Shown here: positions 21,936 to 34,107 of the stretch, piece after piece
Layout of the letters: every line of letters begins with the position of its first letter
Numbering within the stretch: position 1 is the first letter of the stretch
Assembly: GCA_028641055.1 (NCBI GenBank)
Contig: CM054063.1
Span: 179,992,756 to 180,056,755, forward strand
Source: Alopecurus myosuroides
Taxonomy: Eukaryota; Streptophyta; Magnoliopsida; Poales; Poaceae
Reading direction: 5' to 3'
DNA: 64,000 bases
Notes under the pieces: model-generated
Told to the model about the DNA's origin: nothing
The model's database searches: none
Seen by the model: only the letters and a program-made list of their open reading frames with translations
Made by a program: the position numbers and the translations under genes

Positions 21936-23400
21936 CTTAGAAAACTTACATCTAAGCAATAACAATTTGATTAGTAAACATAATCATTTCAACAATAACT
22001 TGAATATAAAACTTTCAACAGTGTGAGTTTTCTCGGGTTGCTTCCTGGCTAGGGGGTGAATCCTAGATGGGTTTTTCTTTGGTGACTAGTTGTAGTTGGT
22101 TCCGTTCCCGCTCTCTCATCCCCTTACAATAACCCCTTATAATACCCAAAGTATTTTTATCTTGTGATAAGCGGTTCCACTCGTATCTTGTGAGTCTTAC
22201 TTGTCAGTACTGCTGCTCACAGTAGTGACCCCTTCGGGGCTGCTTGACCATGCAGTCGACAGGTTTTGAAGTCTGACGATGTTAGCTTGGGAATCCCTCC
22301 CGCTTGACCTGAGCAGGGATTTGGACGCCATCGTTTATCTAAAGAACTCTTAGTACAATTTGTATCTTGTCCAGAGTCGGACACTTTTTTTGTTTCTGTT
22401 TTTTATTTGAATCCTTTTATATTGTATCGGTCGTATTCTTGACTCGTGTGAGTCGTGTTATATATGTAACTTCTGTTGTTGTTACGTATTATTCGTGAAC
22501 TGTTGTACTATTACCACAAATAGATACTGGGGATCCATATTATGCAGATTTTGGCGGGAACGCTAAAATCTACGTAGTACCCTCTCCAGAGGCATCGCAT
22601 GCGGTGTCATATACAGTCGATAGATGATCTTCTACACCTACGTGTAGGACATCTTTGACTCCGGCAGGACTTTGCTGATGTTCTTATTACTGCACTCCAC
22701 CACTAATGCAGTGTTTACCACCTTGATCTATATCCAACAATCTTGAGTAGTAGCAGTTCATCGGGCATGGGCGCAACCAAGACATCCACGCTGGAGATCA
22801 ACTTCTTCATTCCCTCAAGTGTCTCGAGAATCTAGGAAAACGTGTTAGACTTCTCCAAAAGATTTTTTAACAATCAATACCATGATATATTAATGTTGGA
22901 GATAGTACCTGGTAGAGATACACAAGATTTCTAGAACGATTATAAAATAAGGTCTAAGAAAAATGAGCAAAATTTGAAATCTTCAAACTCTTTCTTCTTC
23001 CATGACACAATCTTCAAAATCTCCAAAAACTTGTACAAGGGTGGTGCCTTCTTTTCGAGTTGCTAGATAAAATAACCGAGTTCCACCATGCCCATGTTTT
23101 CCATTGGCTGTCCTTTATCCTCTAGGGATGACCCATCTTAATGATTATGTCTATCTTGTTAGGGCTTTACTTCGATCCTGCTCACCAACACGCCAAAGTT
23201 AAAAAAAATGTGAGGGGACACTCAAGACACTCTTCTCTAGGTTGAGTATTGTGTTTTACCGTCGTAGGGATGAGCAGCTGACAGCGATCTTGTTCAATAA
23301 GTCGCCGCGCCATCGTGCTGAAAACTGACATTAGATTTTTCTTAGGTGACCATTTAGCTCCAACAATTTTTTCCTCGCCATCTTCATTTTATTACACCCA
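21936..23400. other. Unassigned intergenic or decayed transposon sequence
   Basis: No ORF of note. The stretch 22380-22620 (T-rich, then ATTCGTGAAC and TTGGCGGGAACGC) could be an old LTR end, but I could not find a partner, PBS or clean termini. Confidence 0.4.
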
Positions 23401-23459
23401 ACCTCTGCATAACTAAGATGCATACAGCTGAAAAGAAAGCGAACATAAAAATGGAGAAC

Positions 23460-24568
23460 TTACAAATCATAGTAAAAATGCCTATGAAAGCGGAGGGCTA
23501 ATACGCAAATCATGTTGCCATCCATGCTGGGATAAAAAGTCCCTCGTTGTATACCCCAGTATGGTACACACCTCCAAAAATAGAGCCCAGTGCTCCACAC
23601 GTTGCATCGGTACCCTAGTCCTGAAAATAATCTGCATAAGATAAAAAATTGTATCATTAAAAATCTTGTCATTTCTACACAACCACATCGATAAAATAAC
23701 GGCAAGCGCTGCCACCCTAATAATCCTTTTAAAACTTTTATCCACACTATTTAACCAATTGCCAAAAATATTGGCAATGCGCGTGGCTGGAAATAAGGTA
23801 GAACTTATCTGAATGATTGACCATATAGAACTAGCAACATTACAATCAAAGCACAAGTGTTTAATTGTCTCGTCTTTATGACAGAAGACACACTATCTAC
23901 TACCATTCCAATTGCGCTTTCCAAGATTATCTTTAGTTAGAATTATATCTTGACAAAGATACGCAAAAACCTTAATTTTCAGTGATATCCTTATTTCGAA
24001 ATTTTCTTATTATTATGAATTGGCATTTCTGACTTCATACATTGAGTTAACCGAGAATTTACCTTTTGTATGTAAATTCCATCGAAGCTATCCACTCCCT
24101 CTGTCAGATTTATTACCACCAAACGCTGGAGTAGTTCATTCCAAGCTGAGAGATGTGGAATAACAAGTTCTCTTCTAAATGACACATTTAGTGGGAAAGT
24201 CTCGAAGCCCGTAGCGATAGTATCACTTTTATGTCGTCCAAGGACTATGTTGTATAAAGATGGGTACTTTACTCGAAGTACGTCATTACCTAACCACCTA
24301 TCCTCCCAGAACCGTATCTCTGAACCATCTTTAATGGAAAAAGAACCATATGGGAAGAATAATTTCTTCGTTGCCATTAGTCCAGCCCAAAAGTGTGAAT
24401 CCCCTAGTTTCCATGAAACCTGTGAAACCGCGCTTGAGCCGATATACTTTCTCCTAAGTAGAGTTTGCCAAATCCTCTTCAGTAAGAAGCTTAAATAGCC
24501 ATTTACCAAGAAGGGCTCTATTCTTGACCTCTAGGTCATGAATCCCCAGACCACCATGATCTTTAGGG
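23460..24568 (-). pseudogene. LINE ORF2 C-terminal region (zf-RVT-like)
   Basis: Contains the segment after the LINE RT: a Trp-rich stretch with SWKLGDSHFW and IRFWEDRWLG typical of plant LINE ORF2, followed by a zf-RVT-like domain with MCFDCNVASSIW and LWLCRNDK-like residues. At least three frames are used, so it is broken. Its first codons before the insertion (24569 side) read CRPKDHGGLG and continue directly from WNRMC at 31211 once the inserted element is removed. Confidence 0.85.
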
Positions 24569-24573
24569 CGGCA

Positions 24574-26104
24574 TGATACGTCATAAACGTATCCCTAATT
24601 TTTGATGCTCCATGGTCATATTATGCCAATTGCTACATGTTTTTTCCCTTCTTTATGTCATTTTATCGATTTTCCGGACTAACCTATTAACAAGATGCCA
24701 CAGAGCCAGTTCCCTGTTTTCTTCTGTTTTTTAGTTTCAGAAAAGTTATTCTGGAAATATTCTCGGAATTGGAAAATTTGAAGCCCGGAAGTCCTATTCC
24801 CCGGAAGCATCCAGAAGGCCGAAGAGGAGCCGAAGAGGGACAGCAGGGGGCCACACCATAGGGTGGCGCGGCCCCCTGGAGCGCCACCGCCTTTGCCCTT
24901 TTGCCTATTTAAGCCCCCCGGATGGAAAACCCTAGGCACCTGATCAAAATCCCCAAAAAAGTTCCGCAGCCGCCGTCAGCGTCAACCCCAGATCAGAGGG
25001 GGTTCTGAAGCTGTTTCCGGCACCCTGCCGAAGAGGAGATCATCACCTGAGGCCTCTTCATCACCATGCTTGCCTCCGAAGTGATGTGTGAGTAGTTCAT
25101 CCTTGGACTACGGGTTCGTAGCTGTAGCTAGATGGTTGTCTTCTCCTCATATGCCTCCATGTTTAGATCTCGTGAGCTGCCTATCATGATCGATATTGAT
25201 CTTATGTAATTCTCTTTGCTATGTTTACTGGGATCCGATGAATATTGACCTTATGCCAAGTTGATTATAGTCTTTATTTGCATATATTATTTGTGATCTT
25301 GCATGCTCTTCGTTGCTAGTGGTTATTCTGGCCAAGTAGTTGCTAGTGACTCCAAGAGGGAGTACTTATGCTCGATAGTGGGTTCATTCCTCCTTGTTGC
25401 CTTGCTCGAGTGACAGAAACGTGAAGAGGGAGGATGTGTTGTTGCCATTAGGGAGAAAACAGCGGTGACAGTGCCCGCGTGCATAATCATTGCTTAATTT
25501 ACACACTTTGTTTAATGCAATTATTTGTTGCTTGCAACTTAATACCTGAGGGGGTTCGGATGATAACCTGAGGGTGGATTATTAGTCATAGATGCAGATG
25601 GATGTCGGTCTATGTATCTTGTTGTAAGTCCCGCACTAAATAGCATAGTAATCTTCATGTCATATTGTGCACTACGGTGCAACCTCTATTTGTCAATTTC
25701 CCAACTGTAATTTGTTCACCCAGCATGCTATCTTTTATGGAGAGACACCATTAGTGAAACTATGAACCCCGGTCCATTTTTCCACACTGTTAAACAAACC
25801 ACAACAATTTCCTGCTTTCTTTACTTTCTACAAGCATACACTATTTTTCCACACTACGTCTAATCTTTGTTGGTTGGGGCAAAGTATTTTGGTTGTGTTG
25901 TGTGGAGGTTCCACGTTGTTGCTGACACCGGTGAAGCACCAGCACCACCGTCAGTGGCATTAACCTTTCGAAGATTCTCTTTCTCCTACTGGATTGATTA
26001 CCCTGGTTCTTAACTAAGGGGAAAACTCCTACCGATGTGCACATCACACCTTCCTCTTGGGGTTCCCAACAACGCAGAGAAAGGATTTAACTCTGCCAGC
26101 AACA
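24574..26104 (+). repeat. 5' LTR of the Sabrina/Fatima-like element
   Basis: 1531 bp, TG...CA. It lacks two short blocks present in the other LTR (near 29925-29955 and 30941-30980), and many single-base differences are visible, so the insertion is not recent. Confidence 0.85.
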
Positions 26105-26135
26105 AGGATTTTTCTGGCGATATTGTCGGGGAGAA
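26105..26135 (+). other. PBS region of the Sabrina/Fatima-like element
   Basis: TTTCTGGCGATATTGTCGGGG lies about 7 bases after the LTR end. Relatives usually carry TGGCGCCGTTGCCGGGGA here, so the site looks decayed at several positions. Confidence 0.6.
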
Positions 26136-26369
26136 GGAAATCTTCTGGCAAGGGGAGTCTCTCACTCTCAATCTTATTATTTGGTTTTTTGTCCTGTTTT
26201 TATTTTTGTCTTATTTTTATTTCTCTATATCAAAAACACAAAAAAATTAGTTTCTTTCTCTATATCAGAAAAAAAAATAGTTTACTTAATAGTTTTTATT
26301 TTTGTCTCTACGTCGTTATTTCTCATCATGTTGTTCCCTAAGTTTACCATGAAATATTTGTCGATATGA

Positions 26370-26944
26370 AGTGGTTCTATACTTGGAAAGGACAATGTTA
26401 AAGAATTCCTTGATCATGTTAGTAAGAATGATAACTTTGAGAAAAAATCCATAGTAGAACTTGCTCCCAATTACGAGACTGCTGCAACTTCCTTAGTTCA
26501 CATGCTAGAAGATAGGTTTGTTAACCTCCATCCCATAATGCAACATATGTCCTCAACTTGAATAACATTTAAGATGTTGAGAAAACAAACTTCATCTTAG
26601 AAACTATGCTTAAAGAATTTGGGGATGTTGATATAGAAGCTAGAAAAGTTTTTGATCGTTTTAATATGCTTGGTTCATGTGTAGACATTGTTGGTGCTCT
26701 AGAAAAAACTGAATCTAATAATGAAAATGAGGATAAAATACCAATCCCTTTTAAATTAGTAGCTCTGCATGAAGCCCAAGAAAAGAATTCTGATTGGATT
26801 GTTCCTGAGAATTTATTTGATGAAGATAGTAAGCCTAAAAGTACTAAGAGAGGATCCTCTGAGACTCAATTAGATAAAATACAATGCATTGTTAAAGAAT
26901 TTCCAAATCTTGATTTGAATGCCTCACTTGAAAATACTTGAGTT
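26370..26944 (+). pseudogene. Gag remnant of the Sabrina/Fatima-like element
   Basis: Two fragments of one degenerate gag. The first (about 26380-26560) reads KEFLDHVSKN- and EDRFVNLHP-like peptides with a stop. The second is an open 111-codon piece (26606-26941) with MLKEFGDVDIEARKVFDRF and an acidic Asn/Glu-rich tail. No zinc knuckle or protease follows. It may be inactive relic coding or the reduced gag typical of non-autonomous relatives. Confidence 0.6.
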
Positions 26945-29617
26945 GATTTTTCTATGCCTAGCTGAAAGGCATTAAAGAAAATCGCTACCGGGAGACAACC
27001 CGTTTTATTTCTCTGTTTTCTTTCAGTTTTCCTTTGGTTTCTTTGGTGTGCTTGCACCTGGGTGTTTTCTATTTCCTTAGAAACCCTGCTGTATCTTTTC
27101 TTTTGAGTTTTTGTTGAGCCAAGTAAAGCCACTAGTGGAAAGTTGAGCCTATATTTCGGATTTCTGCGCAGGAAACAGATTTTTGCTGTCCACTGTAAAT
27201 TCCGTTAAAAATCACAGAAAATTCAAAATGACCTGAACTTTTTTGTGCTTAATCCTGAGTTATATATGAAACTTCTTCTAGAATACTACTTTTTTATTTG
27301 AGCAACAGAATTTTTTTGAAAAAATCGATCTTTACCTGTTGTTCTGTTTTTGACAGATTTCTGCCATTTATCGCATTTGCATCCTAATCTCTTTGTTTTG
27401 GTGTTCTTTTGAGAAAAAGAGTTTTGAAAGAAGTTGTGACGGTAGATAATGTGTTTTTGAGTGTTATACTTGTGTTGAAACTGAACCATGTGGATTTATT
27501 ATTTCGATTGCACTAACGTTGCTAATGAAGATTGTGAGAATTTTGATGTGAAGGAAGTTTTCAAGGGTCAAGAGAAGAGGATGATATGAAGTGATCAAGA
27601 AGAGTGAAAAGCCTAAGCTTGGTGATGCCCCGGTGGTACATCCAATCAAATTCCAAGAAGACTCAAGCGTATAAGCTTGGGTATGCCCAAGGCATCCCTT
27701 TCATCATTAACAAATTATCAGGTCACTTCTAGTGAAACTATATTTTTATTCGGTCGCATCTTATGTGCTTTACTTGGAGCGTCTTTTTTTTTTCAGTTTG
27801 CTTTTGCTTTTGCTTTTAGTTTGGTTTTAATTTCATAATAATCTTGGTTGGACCCCAGCATTCTTTTATTGGAGAGTGACACGCTCCGCTTTTTCTTGAG
27901 AATACGTTGTATTCTTAGTCTCTCTCTAGCTGTTGCATTTATTCAGCTCCTGTTTTGCATGCATCTCTTGTTAGAGCTGTTAGTTTTAGTAGTATTATTT
28001 GAGTACTATCATGTTTGCTTGATGTATCATAAAGAGTATTTTTGTTAAAGCATATTTTGTATGGTGCTTGTTGGGAGAAACAAAGGAAAACTGCTGCTTG
28101 AAGTAGAATTGATAACAGTACTAGTAGAAGCTTGTATAGACTGTGACTAGGACTTTTTCATGCCATGATAAATGTTATTTTAGTTTTAAAGCCTTGTGGT
28201 TATTGAGTAGCATGATTATCCTCAAATATCTGAGAGTGTTTAATATGTATTGAAAGATTCATGAGTTGTTCTTGTCATAGTAAAGCATCAATATATGGTA
28301 TTCTCTTTCTATTGTTTTATTTGGTTGACTTGGCGCATGCTCACACCATGTTTATGACTACAGAACAGTCACGAATAGCCTCCATGGCCACTTTGTTTTT
28401 GAACTTGTGATACTTCTTATGTTTTAATTAATGATGCTTATGTCGCTATGCATGATTATGGCTCTTATGCTCTCTTGATTTGTCGCTCCCAGTCTTTTGC
28501 TAGCCTCCACATGTACTGAGTATGAGCTCTACTCATGCATCCAAAGTCCCTTAAGCCAAAAAAATTCCCATTGTGTCCACCATACCTGCCTACATGTGGT
28601 ATTTAACTGCCATTCCAAAGTAAATTGCTCATGTGTTACCTTTAAAACCTTCAAAATTATTCCTGCTTTATGTTCCTGTTTTTGCTCATGAGGACGTCAA
28701 TAGAGAATGTTTATCTCACTTGTTGCTTGGATTTCACACCCTGGACTAGTGGCTTCATCCACTTATCCAAATGATAGAAGAGCTGGCAGCGGGGTGCCCA
28801 GCCCCAAATCAATGCATACAAATTCTCTTCACTATTTTTGCCACTTATTTATCAGTCAGAGCATAATTGTGTAAACAAAAGAGAAAGAGGGATGACCTTC
28901 TATACCAGTTGCGTCCTTCACCATGGGAGCCGCTCTTGTGAATCCAGTTGACTTGTGACGTACTGTATTTTCTGTTTACCATTCGTTGACATTAGCATAC
29001 ATCTCCCAAAATATAGACATTCCTCCACAAATGTCAAACTTTTAATACCTCTTTTTAATAAAATAAAAGCTCTACCACATGAGTGATCCCTGCTTCCCTC
29101 TGCGAAGGGCCTTTCTTTTACTTTTATGTTGAGTCACCATCTTCTAACTTTATGCATAGTTGAGAGAGCATTTTTGCCATTCTGAGTTCTACATGAATTT
29201 GTCCCATAAGCATCAATAATTACTTCATGATGTGATATCATTTGTTCTTAAATTATCTGTTCTAGTCTTCCTCTTGAACTTTGAAGGTGTCCTAGCATTT
29301 ATGTTTTGCCCCACTCTTAAGGACTATCGAAATATCACTTTGTCATGCTTTCTCTATACCTGAAACAAACGTTAACCTTTCTTTGCATTATTATTCATGA
29401 TCCTTTATTTGAGTCACTCTTCGTGATGCAAAGTAATTGCTATGCTTTATTATTAAAGTTTTATCTATCATGCCTGTGTTTAAAGTTTTATGATCTCAGC
29501 ATGCATATGCTTTTACATTAGATTGATCAAGTTTGTGTTAGTAACATGTCACCTCAGAAATTATTGTTTTATCGTTTACCTACTCGAGGACGAGTAGGAA
29601 CTAATCTTAGGGATGCT
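26945..29617. other. Non-coding interior of the Sabrina/Fatima-like element
   Basis: About 2.7 kb, AT-rich, with no ORF beyond short chance frames. It ends in a CTACTCGAGGACGAGTAG palindrome (about 29580-29597) and a PPT-like TTAGGGATGCT before the 3' LTR. Confidence 0.7.
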
Positions 29618-31210
29618 TGATACGTCATAAACGTATCCCTAATTTCTGATGCTCCATGGTCATATTATGACAATTGCTACATGTTTTCTTCCTTCTTTAT
29701 GTCATTTTTATCGATTTTCCGGACAAACCTATTAACAAGATGCCACAGAGTCAGTTCCCTATTTTCTGCTGTTTTTTAGTTTCAGAAAAGTTGTTCTGGA
29801 AATATTCTCAAAATTGGAAAATTTGAAGCCCGGAAGTCCTATTTTCCCCGGAAGCATCCAGACGACCGAAGAGGAGCCGAAGAGGGGCAGCAGGGGGCCA
29901 CACCATAGGGTGGCGCGGCCCCCTGGTCGCGCCAGCTATAGGTGGCCCCGCTGGAGTGCACCTCCTTTGCCCTTTCGCCTATTTAAGCCCCCCGGATGGA
30001 AAACCCTAGGCACCTGATCAAAATCCCCGAAAAAGTTCTACAGCCACCGTCACCGTCAACCCCAGATCAGGGGGGTTCTGAAGCTGTTTCCGGCACCCTG
30101 CCAGAGAGGAGATCATCACCAGAGGCCTCTTCATCACCATGCCTACCTCCGGAGTGATGCATGGGTAGTTCATCCTTGGACTATGGGTTCGTAGCTGTAG
30201 CTAGATGGTTGTCTTATCCTCATATGCCTCCATGTTTAGATCTCGTGAGCTGCCTATCATGATCGAGATTGATCTTATGTAATTCTCTCTGCTGTGTTTG
30301 TTGAATCCGATGAATATTGACCTTATGCCAAGTTGATTATAGTCTTTATTTGCATATGTTATTTGTGATCTTGCGTGCTCTCCGTTGCTAGTGCTTATTC
30401 TGGCCAAGTAGTTGCTAGTGACTCCAAGAGGGAGTATTTATGCTCGATAGTGGGTTCATGCCTCCTTGTTGCCTTGCTCGTGTGACAGAAACGTGAAGGG
30501 GGAGGATGTGATGTTGCCATTAGGGAGAAAATAACGGTGAGAGTGCCAGCATGCATAATCATTGCTTACATTATAGTTTGTTTAATGCAATTATCTGTTG
30601 CTTGCAACTTAATACCTGAGGGGGTTCGGATGATAACCTGAGGGTGGATTATTAGTCATAGATGCAGATGGATGTCGGTCTATGTATCTTGCTGTAATGC
30701 CCGCACTAAATAGCATAGTAATCTTCATGTCATATTGTGCACTACGGTGTAACCTCTATTTGTCAATTTCCCAGCTGTAATTTGTTCACCCAGCATGCGA
30801 TCTTTTATGGAGAGACACCACTAGTGAAACTATGAACCCCGGTCCGTTTTTCCACACTGTTAAACAAACCACAACAATTTCATGCTTTCTTTACTTTGTG
30901 CAAGCATACACTATTTTTCCACACTACGTCTAATCTTTGTTTCAGCAAGACCGGTGAGATTGACAACCTCACTGTACCGTTGGGGCAAAGTATTTTGGTT
31001 GTGTTGTGTGCAGGTTCCACGTTGTTGCTGACACCGGTGAAGCGCCAGCACCACTGTAAGTGGCATCAACCTTCCAAAGATTCTCTTTCTCCTAATGGAT
31101 TGATAACCCTGGTTCTTAACTAAGGGGGAAACTCCTACCATTGTGCTCATCACACCTTCCTTTTGGGGTTCCCAACAACGCAGAGAAATGATTTACCTCT
31201 GCCAGCAACA
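29618..31210 (+). repeat. 3' LTR of the Sabrina/Fatima-like element
   Basis: 1593 bp with the same termini as the 5' LTR and two extra blocks. It is followed by target duplication CGACA and then resumed LINE sequence. Confidence 0.85.
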
Positions 31211-31215
31211 CGACA

Positions 31216-32434
31216 CATTCTGTTCCATTTAGCCAATCGATATTTCTTCTTTTCACCATCCGCTTGCCAAAAAAAATTTAATCGAAAATAATCTAATCGA
31301 TGCAAGACTCCTTTTGGTAATTGGAAGAAGGAAATCATATACAATACCATATTACTTAAAACTGAAATTATGAGAACCAAACGTCCACCCAAGGATAAAA
31401 GCTTTCCTTTCCATCTACTCAGTTTTGCTTGAAGTCATTCCTCAACATGTTTCCATTGGGCAGTCGTAAGCCTCCTAAAATGAATCAGAATGCCTAGATA
31501 GATGACTAGAAATTGACCCTGATCACAGCCAAATAGCTCAGCATATAGGTCAACGTCATCCTGAGCGTCATCGAAACAAAACAATTCACTTTTATGATTG
31601 TTGATCTTTAGACCGGAAAACTATTCGAACACTGAAAAAATTAGTTTCAGATTCTTAGATTTATCCATGTCATGATCCATAAAAAGAATTTTATCATCTG
31701 CATAATGAAGAATAGACAACCCCCAATCCACTAGATGAGGAACTACCCCTTCAATTTGACCCTTAATTTTGGCCCGCTCAATAATTATAGCTAACATATC
31801 AGAAACTAAATTAAACAATATAGGTGATAATGGACCACCTTGCCGTAACCCATTTTTTGTAGTATGTACCAACATCATCATTGACTTTGATAGCCACACT
31901 TTCTCCCGAAACGAAGTTATGGATCAGAGAGCGCCACTCCTCAAAAAAACCTTTCAGTCTGAGAGTTTGCTGAAGAAAAAACCATTTGACTTTATCATAA
32001 GCCTTCTCGAAGTCTATTTTTAGGATCACTCCAATCAATTTTTTCCGATGTAACTCATTAATCGTTTCATGTAAGACCACAACACCATCAAGAATGTTGT
32101 GTCCTTTCATAAACGTAGTCTGAGTCGGAAGAACCACATGATCCGTTGTTGTATTAAGCCTCAATGTTGCAGTTTTAGTGAAAATTTTGAAGCTGACATT
32201 TAGAAGACATATAGATCGATATTGCTGAATTCTATGTTCTTCATTAACCATAGGCAACAAAATTATCTCACCGAAATTTATGAGAAATAGCTCGAGTTGT
32301 CCAGCACGTATTACCTGGAATAACTCGAGCAAATCCGATTTGATTAATTCCCAAAAATTCTGATAGAACTCGGTTGGAAATCTATCTGGGCCCGGTGCTT
32401 TATTATACTCTATTAGAAAGACCACTTTTTTCAC
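31216..32434 (-). pseudogene. LINE reverse transcriptase
   Basis: Contains the LINE RT signature regions: NKAPGPDRFPTEFYQ, PTQTTFMKGHNILDGV, LKIDFEKAYDKV, GLRQGGPLSP and the catalytic box HYADDKILF (equivalent of F/YADD). The frame changes near 31850 between the palm start and the GLRQGG block, and the thumb region reaches the target duplication. Homology is strong but the gene is inactive. Confidence 0.9.
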
Positions 32435-33640
32435 CTCATCCTCAGAATAGGGGGCGTTAAGGTATGCGTTCTCCTCATCGGAAACTTGAGGAATGCCCTC
32501 TATTCGTGATTCATCAAGCGATATATTACTCTCGTCAGGCTCGCCGAATAGTTTCTTTTAATTTTTCGTGATGTAGTTTTCAGTTGTTCATGTCCTTCAA
32601 TCGTGCCCTCATCTTGGTTAAGAGAATGAATCAGTTTCCTCCTATGTCTGCTATTAGCAAGACTATGAAAGTATCTCATATTCGAATCTCCTTACAATAT
32701 GAATTGTGATTTTGATCGTGGGTACCAGTTAAGCTCCTCCTTACGAAGAAGACCCTCCATCTCCGCATTGGATTGCTTTTTTAATTCAGTCTCTTGCGTG
32801 GTCGGAGGTCTCCATTCCACAAAAACCTCTAATTCATCAATAATTGTTGACAACAAAGCTTTTCCTTTTTAAATTGACCCATCATATGTTTTGCTCAACC
32901 CCTTATGTGTTTACGAAAATCACATATTTTATTATTCCACCTTCCTAACGGGGTGAGACCCTCGACCGGCCTTGCCCACACCATTCTAACCATGTCATCC
33001 AAACAATCGTGATGTAACCATCCCGGTTCAAACTTAAACTGGTTTTTACAATGGATGTTATGTGACCCCTGTGGTTAGTAGTATGGGAGCATGATCTGAC
33101 AATACTTCAATACGTTCGAGGACCCTTACTGAGGCCATTTATAATTTAATTTTCCAATCAGAATCCATCAGCACACGATCCAACTTCTCGTTTGTCGGCT
33201 CTAAAGATTATTAGTCCAAGTAAACTATCTCCTAGGCATTGAAACCTCCTTTAAGTCAAGATTTTCAATTAGAACGTTGAATAAGAGGGACCAATGGTTG
33301 TCAAATATCTCTCTACTCTTCTCATGTGGAAATCTTAGCAAATTAAAATCTCCACCTATAATTATAGAATATGGATTGTTTTTTGCTAAGTTCACAGACT
33401 CTCGTAGAAAAGCAGACTTATGCTCATCCTGGACTGCACCATACATGGTGACTAGAGTCCATTTGAAGTTCTCAGATTTATTCCGGATGTGAAACTTTAT
33501 ATGAAAGTCACCTTCGGAAGTAGCTAACACCTCCATGGTGTCTTTCCTAACACCAAGTAAAATGCTTCCGGATCTGCCTCGTGGTGGACAGGAAACCCAT
33601 AGAAAGTCTACACCTACAGAAAGGCGGTTAAATAGACTCG
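32435..33640 (-). pseudogene. LINE endonuclease and EN-RT linker
   Basis: AP-endonuclease-like segment with IIGGDFNLLRFPHEKS at about 33400-33300 and a degenerate C-terminus (TNEKLDRVLMDSDW, then SDHAPILL-like residues) at about 33200-33070. The linker to the RT contains NMRYFHSLAN-like peptide near 32690 typical of plant LINEs. Several in-frame stops. Confidence 0.8.
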
Positions 33641-34107
33641 ATGAGAAATCACGTTTACGAGTCTAAGAAATACCCACAAAATTCAACTTATGACCCCGAA
33701 TAGAATTTGCAATATGAACATATTTACCCAAGTCTCGAAGACCTATGTTTTTCGAAAAGATGTCATTCATCGGGAAACAATTGGACATTTGGATATACTT
33801 GCCTTCTTTTTTGGCGAATTTTTCTTTACCAGAGAATCAATTTTAGACTTCCGGCTTGACGCTTTTATATCATAAGCTGAACTAAGCATCGTCTCATCCA
33901 AACCACCCTCCAAAACATCCCCAACTAAGTGACAGAAAAGCTGGGCAGCAATTGTCTCATGTAGCTCGTCCTCATCCATATGGAGAATAGACGACTCAAC
34001 CGAAACTTTTAGGACGACTGTTAACCGGTCGTATTCCATATTTTTTAAGACTTAAGTCGAAGTATCAATTTGAGAAATATTACTACCCAACTTAAAACCG
34101 ACACTAT

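Larger units (their letters stand above)
24574..31210 (+). mobile_element. Non-autonomous Sabrina/Fatima-like Gypsy LTR element
   Basis: LTRs at 24574-26104 and 29618-31210, both starting TGATACGTCATAAACGTATC and ending CCAGCAACA. PBS-like TGGCGATATTGTCGGGGA follows the first LTR; a PPT-like TTAGGGATGCT precedes the second. The 5-bp target duplication is CGGCA (24569-24573) and CGACA (31211-31215), one base changed. Only gag remnants remain in the 3.5-kb interior; no protease, RT or integrase was seen. LTR start and interior resemble the Sabrina/Fatima/WHAM families of Triticeae (memory-based). Confidence 0.85.

Noticed and set aside
22380..22620. LTR of an unknown element
   Set aside because: T-rich tract and GGCGGGAACGC are suggestive, but no termini, partner or target duplication was found.
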